Assembly: GCA_023150055.1 (NCBI GenBank)
Contig: JAKLLP010000149.1
Coordinates: 1 to 5,827, forward strand
Direction of reading: 5' to 3'
Origin: Gammaproteobacteria bacterium
GTDB taxonomy: Bacteria; Pseudomonadota; Gammaproteobacteria; Steroidobacterales; GCA-2729495
DNA length: 5,827 nucleotides
Shown here: positions 1-5,827 of the stretch, one piece after another
Layout of the letters: each line of letters opens with the position of its first letter
Position numbering within the stretch: the first letter of the stretch is position 1
Position numbers and translations under genes: made by a program
Notes under the pieces: model-generated
What the model saw: only the letters and a program-made list of their open reading frames with translations
What the model was told of the DNA's origin: nothing
The model's database searches: none

Positions 1-914
1 TCAACTGGTATCCGGAGCCTCGCCCCGTGGCGCTGCAACACACGCTCGCAGCCCACTATGGGGTCGACGCAGAGCAGTTGCTGGTCACCCGCGGTTCCAG
101 CGAAGCGATTGATCTGCTGATTCGTGGATTCTGTCGCGCCGGTGAAGACGCAGTGGTCATCGCACCCCCGACGTTCGGCATGTACGAAGTCTATGCGCAG
201 TTGCAGGGCGCAGCGGTGCGCGTCGTCCCCCTGCAACGCGAGCGTGGCTATGCCTTGGATGTCGCAGGGATCGCAGAAGGCTGGAGGGAAACCGATCGGA
301 TCGCCTTCGTCTGCTCCCCGAACAATCCGACCGGTAACCTGCTGGCTGACTCCGACCTGGTGGAACTTGCTGAGGCACTGCAGGGCCGCGGCTGCGTTGC
401 CCTGGACGCCGCTTATGCCGAGTTTGCGGAGCGCGACCAGACCCGCATGTTGCTCGACCGTTTCGATAATGTCGTGGTCCTGCGCACGCTTTCCAAGGCA
501 ATGGCGCTGGCAGGTGTCCGCTGCGGGGTCCTGCTCGGCCCGGCGGCGATCGTCAGCCTGCTCGGTTGCATACTGCCGCCCTATTCGTTTCCGGCGCCAT
601 GCGCCGAGGCCGTCGCACGCTGCCTCGAGCCCGACAACAAGTCAGAATGGCGACGGCGCGTGCAACTGATCCGCAGCGAGCGGGAACGGCTTGCCGCTGC
701 TATCGCCCCGCTTCCCGGCATCATCAGGATCTGGCCGAGCAGCGCTAATTTCATCCTCGTGGAGCTGCGCGATCCGGCCCGGTTCGTTGCGCGTGCCAGG
801 GCGGCCGGGATCCTGCTGCGCGATTTCAGCTGGGATCCCTATCTGCCCGGCTGCGTGCGGATCACCATCGGCACTCCATCACAGAACGACCAGCTGCTGA
901 ATGCGGTGAGCTGA
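1..914 (+). CDS. hisC: Histidinol-phosphate aminotransferase, 5' end outside window
   Basis: This is a PLP-dependent class I/II aminotransferase that converts imidazole-acetol phosphate and glutamate to histidinol phosphate and 2-oxoglutarate in the cytoplasm. The reading frame is open from base 3 (N-W-Y-P-E-P-R-P), the usual HisC segment, so the true start and roughly the first 50 residues lie upstream. The GTG at 27 is an internal valine codon, not a start. Visible motifs are the SPNNPTG cofactor loop (315-335), D-A-A-Y (405-416) and T-L-S-K-A, whose lysine codon at 495-497 forms the Schiff base. They are followed by A-G-V-R and a C-terminal V-R-I-T-I-G-T near 855-880. D-A-A-Y replaces the commoner D-E-A-Y but keeps the cofactor-contacting Asp and Tyr. 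The stop is 3 nt before hisB, as expected within a his operon. Assignment to HisC rather than another class I aminotransferase rests on these motifs and on the operon context. Confidence 0.95.
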   Translation, partial: NWYPEPRPVALQHTLAAHYGVDAEQLLVTRGSSEAIDLLIRGFCRAGEDAVVIAPPTFGMYEVYAQLQGAAVRVVPLQRERGYALDVAGIAEGWRETDRIAFVCSPNNPTGNLLADSDLVELAEALQGRGCVALDAAYAEFAERDQTRMLLDRFDNVVVLRTLSKAMALAGVRCGVLLGPAAIVSLLGCILPPYSFPAPCAEAVARCLEPDNKSEWRRRVQLIRSERERLAAAIAPLPGIIRIWPSSANFILVELRDPARFVARARAAGILLRDFSWDPYLPGCVRITIGTPSQNDQLLNAVS

Positions 915-917
915 GGA

Positions 918-1988
918 ATGAACACGACCAAGATTGCATTTCTGGACCGGGACGGCACGATCATTCTCGAACCACCCGATGAGCAGGTCGACCGCCTCGA
1001 CAAGGTGGCGCTGGTTCCGGGGGTGATTCCCGCGCTGCTCCGATTGCGAGATGCGGGCTACGTCTTCGTCATGGTGAGCAACCAGGACGGTCGTGGCACA
1101 CCGTCATTCCCGGAGGAGCAATTCCAGCTGACACAGCGCTTCGTGCTCGAGTTGTTGCGTTCACAGGGCATCGAGTTCAGCGAGGTGTTCATCTGCCCGC
1201 ATATAGCCACCGACGGCTGCTCCTGCCGCAAGCCCCGCACCGGCCTGCTCCGGGAGTTCCTCAGTCGTACCCCGCTCGACAGGAGCGCCAGCGTCGTCAT
1301 CGGCGACCGGCAGTCGGACATGGACCTCGCGGCCAATATCGGCCTGCGCGGCCTGCGTATCGACCCGGCGGATCCCGGGTCGTGGGCCGCAGCCGCTCAT
1401 TTGCTCGTCGATCAGCCGCGGACGGCCACGGCGAGCCGCAAGACCCGCGAGACCGTCGTAGATTGCCGAGTCGACCTCGATGCCCCAGACCCGGTGGTCA
1501 TCAGCACGGGAATCGGCTTCTTCGATCACATGCTCGAGCAACTGGCCCGGCACGGTGGCTTCGCCCTGCAGCTGAGTTGTACCGGGGACCTGCATGTCGA
1601 CGAGCACCACACCGTCGAAGACGTCGCCCTGGTGCTCGGCACGGCCCTGCGCCAGGCGCTCGGAGACAAGCGTGGCATAGGCCGCTATGGCTTCGTGCTC
1701 CCCATGGACGAGGCCCGGACCGAGGTGAGCGTCGATCTCTCGGGTCGCGCCTGCCTGGTCTTCGATGGCCAGTTCCCGCGGCCGCAGGTGGGCGGGCTGT
1801 CGACCGAAATGGTGCCGCATTTCTTCCGCTCCCTGGCCGACAGCCTCGGTGCGGCGCTGCATATCAGGATCACCGGCGAAAATACACACCACATGATCGA
1901 GGCGTGCTTCAAGGGTGCGGGCCGGGCGCTGCGCCATGCCCTGGCCCGTCAGGGCACCGCGCTGCCGAGCACCAAGGGCATCCTGTGA
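918..1988 (+). CDS. hisB: Bifunctional histidinol-phosphatase / imidazoleglycerol-phosphate dehydratase
   Basis: This 356-residue fusion carries out two steps of histidine synthesis: dehydration of imidazole glycerol phosphate (C-terminal domain) and dephosphorylation of histidinol phosphate (N-terminal domain). The N-terminal half (residues 1 to about 165) is a HAD phosphatase. It has F-L-D-R-D-G-T with D10 and D12, S-N-Q-D-G near 54-58, a zinc-site set C93, H95, C101, C103, then K105 and G-D-R-Q-S-D-M at 129-135. The C-terminal half (about 168-356) is an IGP dehydratase with the metal-binding histidines H204 (F-F-D-H-M-L), H212 (R-H-G-G), H230/H231 (E-H-H-T-V-E-D) and H324/H325 (T-H-H-M-I-E-A). 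Length and motif positions match the enterobacterial fusion (about 355 residues). The ATG at 918 is supported by an SD-like GGTGAG at 905-910, 7 nt upstream, inside the end of hisC. The end overlaps hisH by 4 nt. Confidence 0.97.
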   Translation: MNTTKIAFLDRDGTIILEPPDEQVDRLDKVALVPGVIPALLRLRDAGYVFVMVSNQDGRGTPSFPEEQFQLTQRFVLELLRSQGIEFSEVFICPHIATDGCSCRKPRTGLLREFLSRTPLDRSASVVIGDRQSDMDLAANIGLRGLRIDPADPGSWAAAAHLLVDQPRTATASRKTRETVVDCRVDLDAPDPVVISTGIGFFDHMLEQLARHGGFALQLSCTGDLHVDEHHTVEDVALVLGTALRQALGDKRGIGRYGFVLPMDEARTEVSVDLSGRACLVFDGQFPRPQVGGLSTEMVPHFFRSLADSLGAALHIRITGENTHHMIEACFKGAGRALRHALARQGTALPSTKGIL

Positions 1989-2590
1989 GCGGCACTTCCA
2001 CCGTGGCGATCATCGACGGTGGCGGAGCGAATATTGCCTCGCTGCGCTTCGCTCTCGAACGGCTGGGGTACTCGTCGGTGCTCACGACCAGTGAACGCGT
2101 CATCAGCGGCGCGAAACACGTGATACTGCCTGGGGTCGGGGCCGCTCGCGCCGCCATGCAACGACTGCAGGCCAGCGGCCTTGATCAGGTGATCCCGCGA
2201 CTGACCCAGCCCGTTCTCGGGATCTGCCTGGGAATGCAGCTGCTCTTCGACGCCTCGGAAGAGGACGATGCGCGCTGCCTCGGCATCATTGCCGGGACGG
2301 CCCGTCGCTTCCAGGCGGCCGCGGACCGCCCGGTGCCACACATGGGATGGAATCTCGTGCGGCGCACCCGCGATACGCGGTTGTTGCGGGGAATTCAGCA
2401 GGACTGCTACTGCTATTTCGTGCATAGCTATGCGATTCCCCTCGGCCCCCCGACGGTCGCCAGCACCAGTTACGGTTGGGAATTCTCGGCCATCGTCGAG
2501 AAGGACAACTTCGTTGCCACGCAGTTTCACCCGGAGCGATCCGGGGAAGCTGGCGCGAAGATTCTGCGTAACTTCCTGAGCGATTCCTGA
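1985..2590 (+). CDS. hisH: Imidazole glycerol phosphate synthase, glutamine amidotransferase subunit
   Basis: HisH hydrolyses glutamine and passes ammonia to HisF in the HisHF heterodimer, which makes imidazole glycerol phosphate and AICAR from PRFAR. With a GTG start at 1985 the protein has 201 residues, normal for the family. The class I amidotransferase triad is complete: C81 in G-I-C-L-G-M-Q, H182 and E184 in Q-F-H-P-E-R-S. Other family signatures are I-D-G-G-G-A-N near residues 10-16, L-P-G-V-G-A at 48-53 (oxyanion region), P-H-M-G-W-N at 118-123 and Y-F-V-H-S-Y at 144-149. The A in G-G-A-N in place of G-N is a form I associate with Xanthomonas-type HisH. The GTG overlaps the hisB stop as GTGA, with AAGGG at 1974-1978 as a ribosome site 6 nt upstream. 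A second GTG at 2003 would trim the start by six residues and is less well placed. Confidence 0.96.
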   Translation: MSGTSTVAIIDGGGANIASLRFALERLGYSSVLTTSERVISGAKHVILPGVGAARAAMQRLQASGLDQVIPRLTQPVLGICLGMQLLFDASEEDDARCLGIIAGTARRFQAAADRPVPHMGWNLVRRTRDTRLLRGIQQDCYCYFVHSYAIPLGPPTVASTSYGWEFSAIVEKDNFVATQFHPERSGEAGAKILRNFLSDS

Positions 2591-2956
2591 CCGCCGTGGA
2601 CATCATTCCCGCTATCGACCTGCTGGCCGGCCGCTGCGTGCGGCTGTATCAGGGGGATTTCACACAGGTCACCGACTACGACACGGATCCACTGGCGCTT
2701 GCGGTCAGGTACCGTGACGCCGGTGCCGAAGCACTGCACGTGATCGACCTCGACGGAGCGCGCAGCGGTACGGCCACCAATCACCCCGTCATCACCCGCC
2801 TGGCAGCCGAATCCGGCCTTGCCGTTCAGGCGGGTGGCGGCATACGGAGCCTCGAAACGGCGCAGCGCCTGCTCGCCGCGGGCGCCCGGCGGGTTGTCAT
2901 CGGCTCCATCGCCATTACCCAGCCTGAAACGGCCTGCCGCTGGCTCGAGGATCTGG

Positions 2957-2966
2957 GCGCGCGGCG
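2957..2966 (+). other. Deletion/frameshift junction inside hisA
   Basis: Homology to HisA switches here from codons starting at 2959 (frame of the GTG at 2596) to codons starting at 2961. The local sequence is an alternation of GC and GCG units (GCGCGCGGCG), which would give microhomology for a deletion or cause a collapse in assembly. Comparison with remembered E. coli and Xanthomonas HisA suggests a net loss of about 70-80 bases, not a multiple of three. The exact end points cannot be fixed without an intact relative. Confidence 0.7.
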
Positions 2967-3227
2967 ACGGGCCCGAGCCTCTGGAGCCTGGCAGCGCAGT
3001 TTGCCGAGGCGGGCGCCCGACACGTGCTCTGCACCGATATCGGGCGCGACGGGACCCTCACCGGGCCGAACCTCGATCTCTACGCGGAATGCTTACACAG
3101 GTTTCCCACGCTCGACTGGATCGCTTCGGGCGGTCTCAGCGCAGCCAAGGATCTGCAGCCGCTGGCAGCTACGGGCGTGACGGCCGTGGTAACCGGCAAG
3201 GCGCTCCTCGACGGGCGCCTCAGTTTA

Positions 3228-3233
3228 GAGGAG
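3228..3233 (+). promoter_or_regulatory. Ribosome binding site that fixes the hisF start
   Basis: GAGGAG lies inside the end of hisA and ends 8 nt before the ATT at 3242. It is the best SD match in this region and supports initiation at the ATT, although that is not a standard start codon. It is seen directly in the sequence; its use is inferred. Confidence 0.7.
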
Positions 3234-3241
3234 ATACGACG

Positions 3242-4009
3242 ATTCTCGCGCGCCGGATAATTCCCTGCCTCGACGTTCGCGACGGCCAGGTCGTCAAGGG
3301 TGTCCAGTTTCGCAATCACCGCGTGATGGGCGAGATCCTCGAACTTGCGCGTCGTTACCGTGACGAGGGCGCAGATGAACTGGTGTTCTACGACATCACC
3401 GCGAGCCCGCAGGGCCGCTCCGTGGACCGCACGTGGATCAACCGGGTGGCAGCGGTGCTCGACATACCGTTCTGCGTCGCCGGGGGGATCCGCAGCGTGC
3501 GAGATGCCGAGGAAGTCCTGAACTTCGGCGCAGACAAGATCTCCATCAATTCTCCCGCGCTCGCCAACCCGTCGCTGATCTCGGAACTGGCGCGACGGTT
3601 CGGCAGCCAGTGCGTTGTCGTCGGCATCGACAGCCGGGAAGAAGACGGCGCTTACCGCGTCTACCAGAATACCGGCGATCCCGAGAAGACCAGCCTCGCC
3701 AGGCGCGACACCCTGCGCTGGGTCGGCGAGGTGCAGGACCGCGGGGCGGGCGAGATCGTCCTCAACTGCATGAACCAGGATGGTGTGCGCCAGGGCTACG
3801 ACATCCGCCAGCTGCAGCTCATGCGCTCGAAGTGCGCTGTCCCACTGATAGCCTCTGGCGGCGCTGGCGAGATGGCACACTTCCGCGAAGTTTTTCGCCA
3901 GGCTCGCGTCGATGGCGCACTGGCGGCGTCCGTGTTTCACTCCGCCGCCATCAATATCACCACTCTGAAAGAGTATTTACGAAGCGAGGGGATCGAGGTC
4001 CGGACATGA
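3242..4009 (+). CDS. hisF: Imidazole glycerol phosphate synthase, cyclase subunit (ATT start)
   Basis: HisF uses the ammonia from HisH to convert PRFAR to imidazole glycerol phosphate and AICAR, the latter feeding purine synthesis. Starting at ATT 3242, the protein is 255 residues and begins (M)[11 protein letters not shown], the standard HisF N-terminus. Both catalytic aspartates then fall at their usual numbers, D11 and D130 (V-G-I-D-S). Other barrel motifs are F-Y-D-I-T-A-S at 49-55, V-A-G-G-I-R at 79-84, D-K-I-S-I-N at 98-103, L-N-C-M-N-Q-D-G at 174-181, A-S-G-G-A-G at 204-209 and A-A-S-V-F-H at 228-233. There is no in-frame ATG, GTG or TTG between 3089 and 3242. The ATG at 3089 would add 51 residues unlike the family, and the GTG near 3323 would delete D11. 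The gene overlaps the end of the hisA frame by 19 nt and hisE by 4 nt (ATGA). Function is certain from sequence; the start codon is an inference. Confidence 0.93.
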   Translation: MLARRIIPCLDVRDGQVVKGVQFRNHRVMGEILELARRYRDEGADELVFYDITASPQGRSVDRTWINRVAAVLDIPFCVAGGIRSVRDAEEVLNFGADKISINSPALANPSLISELARRFGSQCVVVGIDSREEDGAYRVYQNTGDPEKTSLARRDTLRWVGEVQDRGAGEIVLNCMNQDGVRQGYDIRQLQLMRSKCAVPLIASGGAGEMAHFREVFRQARVDGALAASVFHSAAINITTLKEYLRSEGIEVRT

Positions 4010-4299
4010 GCAACAGGAGCACCGAATACATCGTCGAGCTCGAGCGTACTCTGGAGCAGCGCAAGGCGGCTCCCACCAGCGACAGCTACACGGCCAGGCT
4101 GTATGCGGCCGGCCGCTCGAAAATAGCCCAGAAAGTCGGCGAAGAAGCCGTCGAACTCGCCATAGCCGGCGTACAGGACGATCGCAAGAGAATAGTCGCC
4201 GAAGCGGCGGACCTGGTTTATCACCTGCTCGTGCTGCTGCGTTCTCACGATATCAGCTTCAGCGATGTCGTGGAGGAACTGCGACACCGTCAGCGCTGA
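4006..4299 (+). CDS. hisE: Phosphoribosyl-ATP pyrophosphohydrolase, stand-alone
   Basis: HisE removes pyrophosphate from phosphoribosyl-ATP to give phosphoribosyl-AMP, the second step of histidine synthesis. The protein is 97 residues, the size of a single HisE domain, in the all-alpha MazG-like fold family. Metal-binding motifs are K-V-G-E-E-A-V-E (E46, E47, E50) and E-A-A-D-L-V-Y-H (E66, D69). The ATG at 4006 overlaps the hisF stop and has GAGG at 3995-3998, 7 nt upstream. The HisI domain (phosphoribosyl-AMP cyclohydrolase) that precedes HisE in the hisIE fusions of Xanthomonas and enterobacteria is absent, so hisI must be elsewhere if the pathway is complete. This is the last gene of the operon and its stop is 4 nt from the stop of the convergent lysine gene. 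The frame is open well upstream inside hisF (to 3433), but that stretch is out of frame with hisF and not homologous. Confidence 0.95.
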   Translation: MSNRSTEYIVELERTLEQRKAAPTSDSYTARLYAAGRSKIAQKVGEEAVELAIAGVQDDRKRIVAEAADLVYHLLVLLRSHDISFSDVVEELRHRQR

Positions 4300-4303
4300 T
4301 GCT

Positions 4304-5827
4304 CTACAGGGTGACCTCTCGGGCGGGTTCCCGCAGGTTGTAGCGCGAACTCATCACGTAGCCGTAAGCGCCGGCGTTGGCGATGAGCAGCACGTCGCCT
4401 TCCTGGCACGGAGGCAGCAGTCGCTCGGTGCCGAGCCGGTCCCCCGTCTCGCATATCGGTCCGACCACGCTGACGGTCGCAGCGGCCGGCTCACCCCAGC
4501 GAGTCAGGTTCACGATTTCATGGTAGGCGCCATACAGCGCCGGCCGGATGAGAGAATTCATGCCGGTGGAGATGCCGACGTACTGCATGTCCCCCTTGCC
4601 CTTGGTCTGCGTCACGGTCGCCACCAGCACCCCGGCCTCTGCGACGAGGTAGCGGCCCGGCTCCAGCCAGATCCGGTAACCGGGAAACGCGGAGCGGGCC
4701 TCGGCCAGGCCGATGCCAAACCGCTCGAGGTCGAGCGTTCTGCCACCACGCGTTTCGGCAATACCGAGGCCGCCACCGAGATCGAGAATCTGCAGGTACG
4801 GAAACTGGCCGGCTTCACCAGCGAGCACCACCGCAACGTTGCGCCAGTTGTCCGCATCGAGGATGCCGCTGCCGGTATGGGCATGCAGGCCCACGATGCG
4901 TGCCCCGATACGACCGGCGAGATCGCGGGCCTCCTGGAGTTCGAACAGGGGGATGCCGAACTTCGAATGAACGCCTGCTGTCCGGACGTGCTTGTGGTGG
5001 CCATGGCCCTGGCCCGTATCCACGCGCAGGAAGATCTCGCGCCCCTCGAACAGTGAACCCCAGGCGCGCAGCGGGTAGAGGTTGTCGAGCGTGACCCAGA
5101 CGTCCTGCCCGAGCCCGTACTCATACTCCGCGCGCGGGGCGAAGTTCGGCGTGAACAGTATGCGACGACGCTCGAGCGCCGGGAACAGGCTCAGGATGTG
5201 CGCGATTTCCCCAGGTGAGACGCACTCGAAACCTGCACCGGCATCGTGCACCGCGCGCAGCACGTCTGCGTTGTTGTTGGCTTTGACCGCATAAAGAACC
5301 TGGTCGATCCCACTGATGTTCCTGACACGGCCGACAGCATCACGAACGCTCTGCAGGTCGTAAACGTAGGCGCAGCCGTGTCGCTGAGCGATGTCGATCA
5401 GCTCGTCCTTGCGCCGGGCCCACCACGTCTCCGGTTGCTCGGCGAGCTTTACACCGCCGTGTCGCAGTTCCTCCCAGGTTGGTCCGAAGACGCCCTCTTT
5501 TCCGCTCGGACGGACCAGCAGCGCGTGGAGCGACTGGATAATACGCCGGGACTGTCCCTGTCCGACGACGATGCTCAGGTTGAGATCGCTCGCCGCCTGG
5601 CTCAACAGGTGCACGGGTTGTTCTTCGAACACGTCGAAGGCGGGCCCAATTTCGTGCAGCACCGAACGAATTCGGCGCCCTACCAGGCTCACGACCTCGA
5701 CATTACCGATGATCTCCACCCGACAGAGCCTCTCCAGGGAAACCCGCAGAGCAGAAAGCAGCTCCGCATCGATGGCATTGACGCCGGGGTCGAGCGTCAC
5801 GGTGACATTGCTCTCCGACGTCGACAC
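4304..5827 (-). CDS. lysA: Aspartokinase / diaminopimelate decarboxylase fusion, N-terminal part outside window
   Basis: The 507 visible codons are the C-terminal part of a fusion of the first and last enzymes of lysine synthesis: aspartate to aspartyl phosphate, and meso-DAP to lysine plus CO2. Fragment residues 1 to about 105 are the regulatory ACT region of a LysC-type (class III) aspartokinase, with S-T-S-E-S, L-C-R-V-E, S-L-V-G and Q-A-A-S-D-L-N, ending in L-H-A-L-L-V where E. coli LysC ends L-H-S-N-L-F. Residues from about 115 are a group IV PLP decarboxylase: Y-A-V-K-A-N with the PLP lysine K182 (codon 5282-5284), H-S-K-F-G at 287-291, H-A-H-T-G-S-G at 315-321, L-G-G-G-L-G at 350-355, E-P-G-R at 389-392, C-E-T-G-D at 459-463 (usually C-E-S-G-D) and N-A-G-A-Y-G at 484-489. 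The GTG at 5825-5827 is only the window edge; the kinase catalytic domain should lie beyond it. Such fusions are known from Xanthomonas (about 870 residues). Stop TAG is at 4304-4306. Confidence 0.94.
   Translation of the reverse strand: MSTSESNVTVTLDPGVNAIDAELLSALRVSLERLCRVEIIGNVEVVSLVGRRIRSVLHEIGPAFDVFEEQPVHLLSQAASDLNLSIVVGQGQSRRIIQSLHALLVRPSGKEGVFGPTWEELRHGGVKLAEQPETWWARRKDELIDIAQRHGCAYVYDLQSVRDAVGRVRNISGIDQVLYAVKANNNADVLRAVHDAGAGFECVSPGEIAHILSLFPALERRRILFTPNFAPRAEYEYGLGQDVWVTLDNLYPLRAWGSLFEGREIFLRVDTGQGHGHHKHVRTAGVHSKFGIPLFELQEARDLAGRIGARIVGLHAHTGSGILDADNWRNVAVVLAGEAGQFPYLQILDLGGGLGIAETRGGRTLDLERFGIGLAEARSAFPGYRIWLEPGRYLVAEAGVLVATVTQTKGKGDMQYVGISTGMNSLIRPALYGAYHEIVNLTRWGEPAAATVSVVGPICETGDRLGTERLLPPCQEGDVLLIANAGAYGYVMSSRYNLREPAREVTL

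Larger units (their letters stand above)
2596..3260 (+). pseudogene. hisA: Disrupted ProFAR isomerase (internal deletion with frameshift)
   Basis: HisA converts ProFAR to PRFAR on a TIM barrel. The gene opens with GTG at 2596, 5 nt after hisH, without a clear SD. Residues 1-122 read well: I-P-A-I-D with catalytic D8, R-L-Y-Q-G-D at 16-21, D-L-D-G-A at 51-55, G-G-G-I-R-S at 80-85 and V-I-G-S at 101-104. After about 2961 the homology continues only in the frame one base back. There it reads T-G-P-S-L-W, then H-V-L-C-T-D, R-D-G-T-L, A-S-G-G-L and T-G-K-A-L-L, ending at TAA 3258-3260. About 24-25 residues expected between 'LEDLGA' and 'TGPSLW' are missing. They include the strand with the L-A-L-D-V-R motif and the second catalytic Asp (Asp127 in Thermotoga HisA). 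Ribosomes staying in the first frame would make 194 residues and stop at TGA 3178-3180. The state is either genuine decay or a sequence error. The identity as hisA is secure, the inactivation conditional. Confidence 0.85.

Noticed and set aside
1161..1937. Long minus-strand open frame inside hisB (258 codons).
   Set aside because: It is a high-GC shadow of the strongly conserved hisB, with no recognisable domain of its own.
2950..2990. Programmed -1 frameshifting as an explanation of the hisA frame change.
   Set aside because: No heptamer of the X-XXY-YYZ type is in register near the junction, and a shift would still leave out the strand with the catalytic Asp.
3089..3241. A longer HisF starting at ATG 3089, or a HisA-HisF fusion protein.
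   Set aside because: The added residues are an out-of-frame reading of conserved hisA sequence and have no HisF character; the HisF family begins at the ATT position.
3080..3940. Long minus-strand open frame across hisA and hisF (286 codons).
   Set aside because: It runs antisense through a gene with complete catalytic motifs and resembles no family I recognise.
4290..4299. Perfect palindrome TCAGCGCTGA at the hisE stop, as a terminator or operator.
   Set aside because: It has no loop and no T tract, is explained by coding sequence plus the stop codon, and is short enough to occur by chance.
4323..4334. GCGGG-TT-CCCGC inverted repeat just after the hisE stop, as a terminator of the his operon.
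   Set aside because: The loop is only 2 nt, no T run follows on the plus strand, and it lies within coding sequence for the conserved C-terminus of the lysine enzyme.
4265..5056. Plus-strand open frame of 263 codons opposite the lysine gene.
   Set aside because: It is the antisense shadow of well conserved DAP decarboxylase sequence and overlaps hisE.

Overview
This window is high-GC bacterial DNA, packed with genes and with almost no intergenic space. It holds the distal part of a histidine biosynthesis operon on the plus strand, in the order hisC (5' end cut by the window), hisB, hisH, hisA, hisF, hisE. Facing it on the minus strand is the 3' part of a large fused gene joining a lysine-sensitive-type aspartokinase to diaminopimelate decarboxylase (lysC-lysA fusion). 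The gene order, the bifunctional HisB (phosphatase plus dehydratase), the 'GGGAN' form of the HisH N-terminus and the aspartokinase/DAP decarboxylase fusion all recall Xanthomonadales and related Gammaproteobacteria. The carboxy-terminal gene of the operon is a stand-alone hisE rather than the hisIE fusion I would expect in Xanthomonas, so a relative outside that family is plausible. No RNA gene, mobile element, repeat array or CRISPR is visible.

Positions 1-914: HisC aminotransferase (histidinol-phosphate step). 918-1988: HisB, covering the dehydratase and phosphatase steps on either side of HisC. 1985-2590: HisH glutaminase subunit. 2596-3260: HisA, broken by an internal deletion of about 24-25 codons plus a frame change near 2957-2966. 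3242-4009: HisF cyclase subunit, which appears to start at a rare ATT codon. 4006-4299: HisE pyrophosphohydrolase. 4304-5827 (minus): LysC-LysA fusion, partial. The his genes are joined by 3-5 nt gaps or 4-19 nt overlaps, so they are almost certainly one transcript with translational coupling. HisE acts early in the pathway, HisA and HisH/HisF form the middle, and HisB and HisC form the late part.

The part most worth attention is the hisA-hisF segment. HisA lacks the strand carrying its second catalytic aspartate and is out of frame after residue 122, although both halves are otherwise well conserved. The next gene has no ATG, GTG or TTG at the place where its family always begins. Either this is real and recent decay with an unusual start codon, or it is a local sequencing or assembly fault. 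The sequence alone cannot decide. I found no evidence of a previously undescribed system. The rest is recognisable amino acid metabolism.
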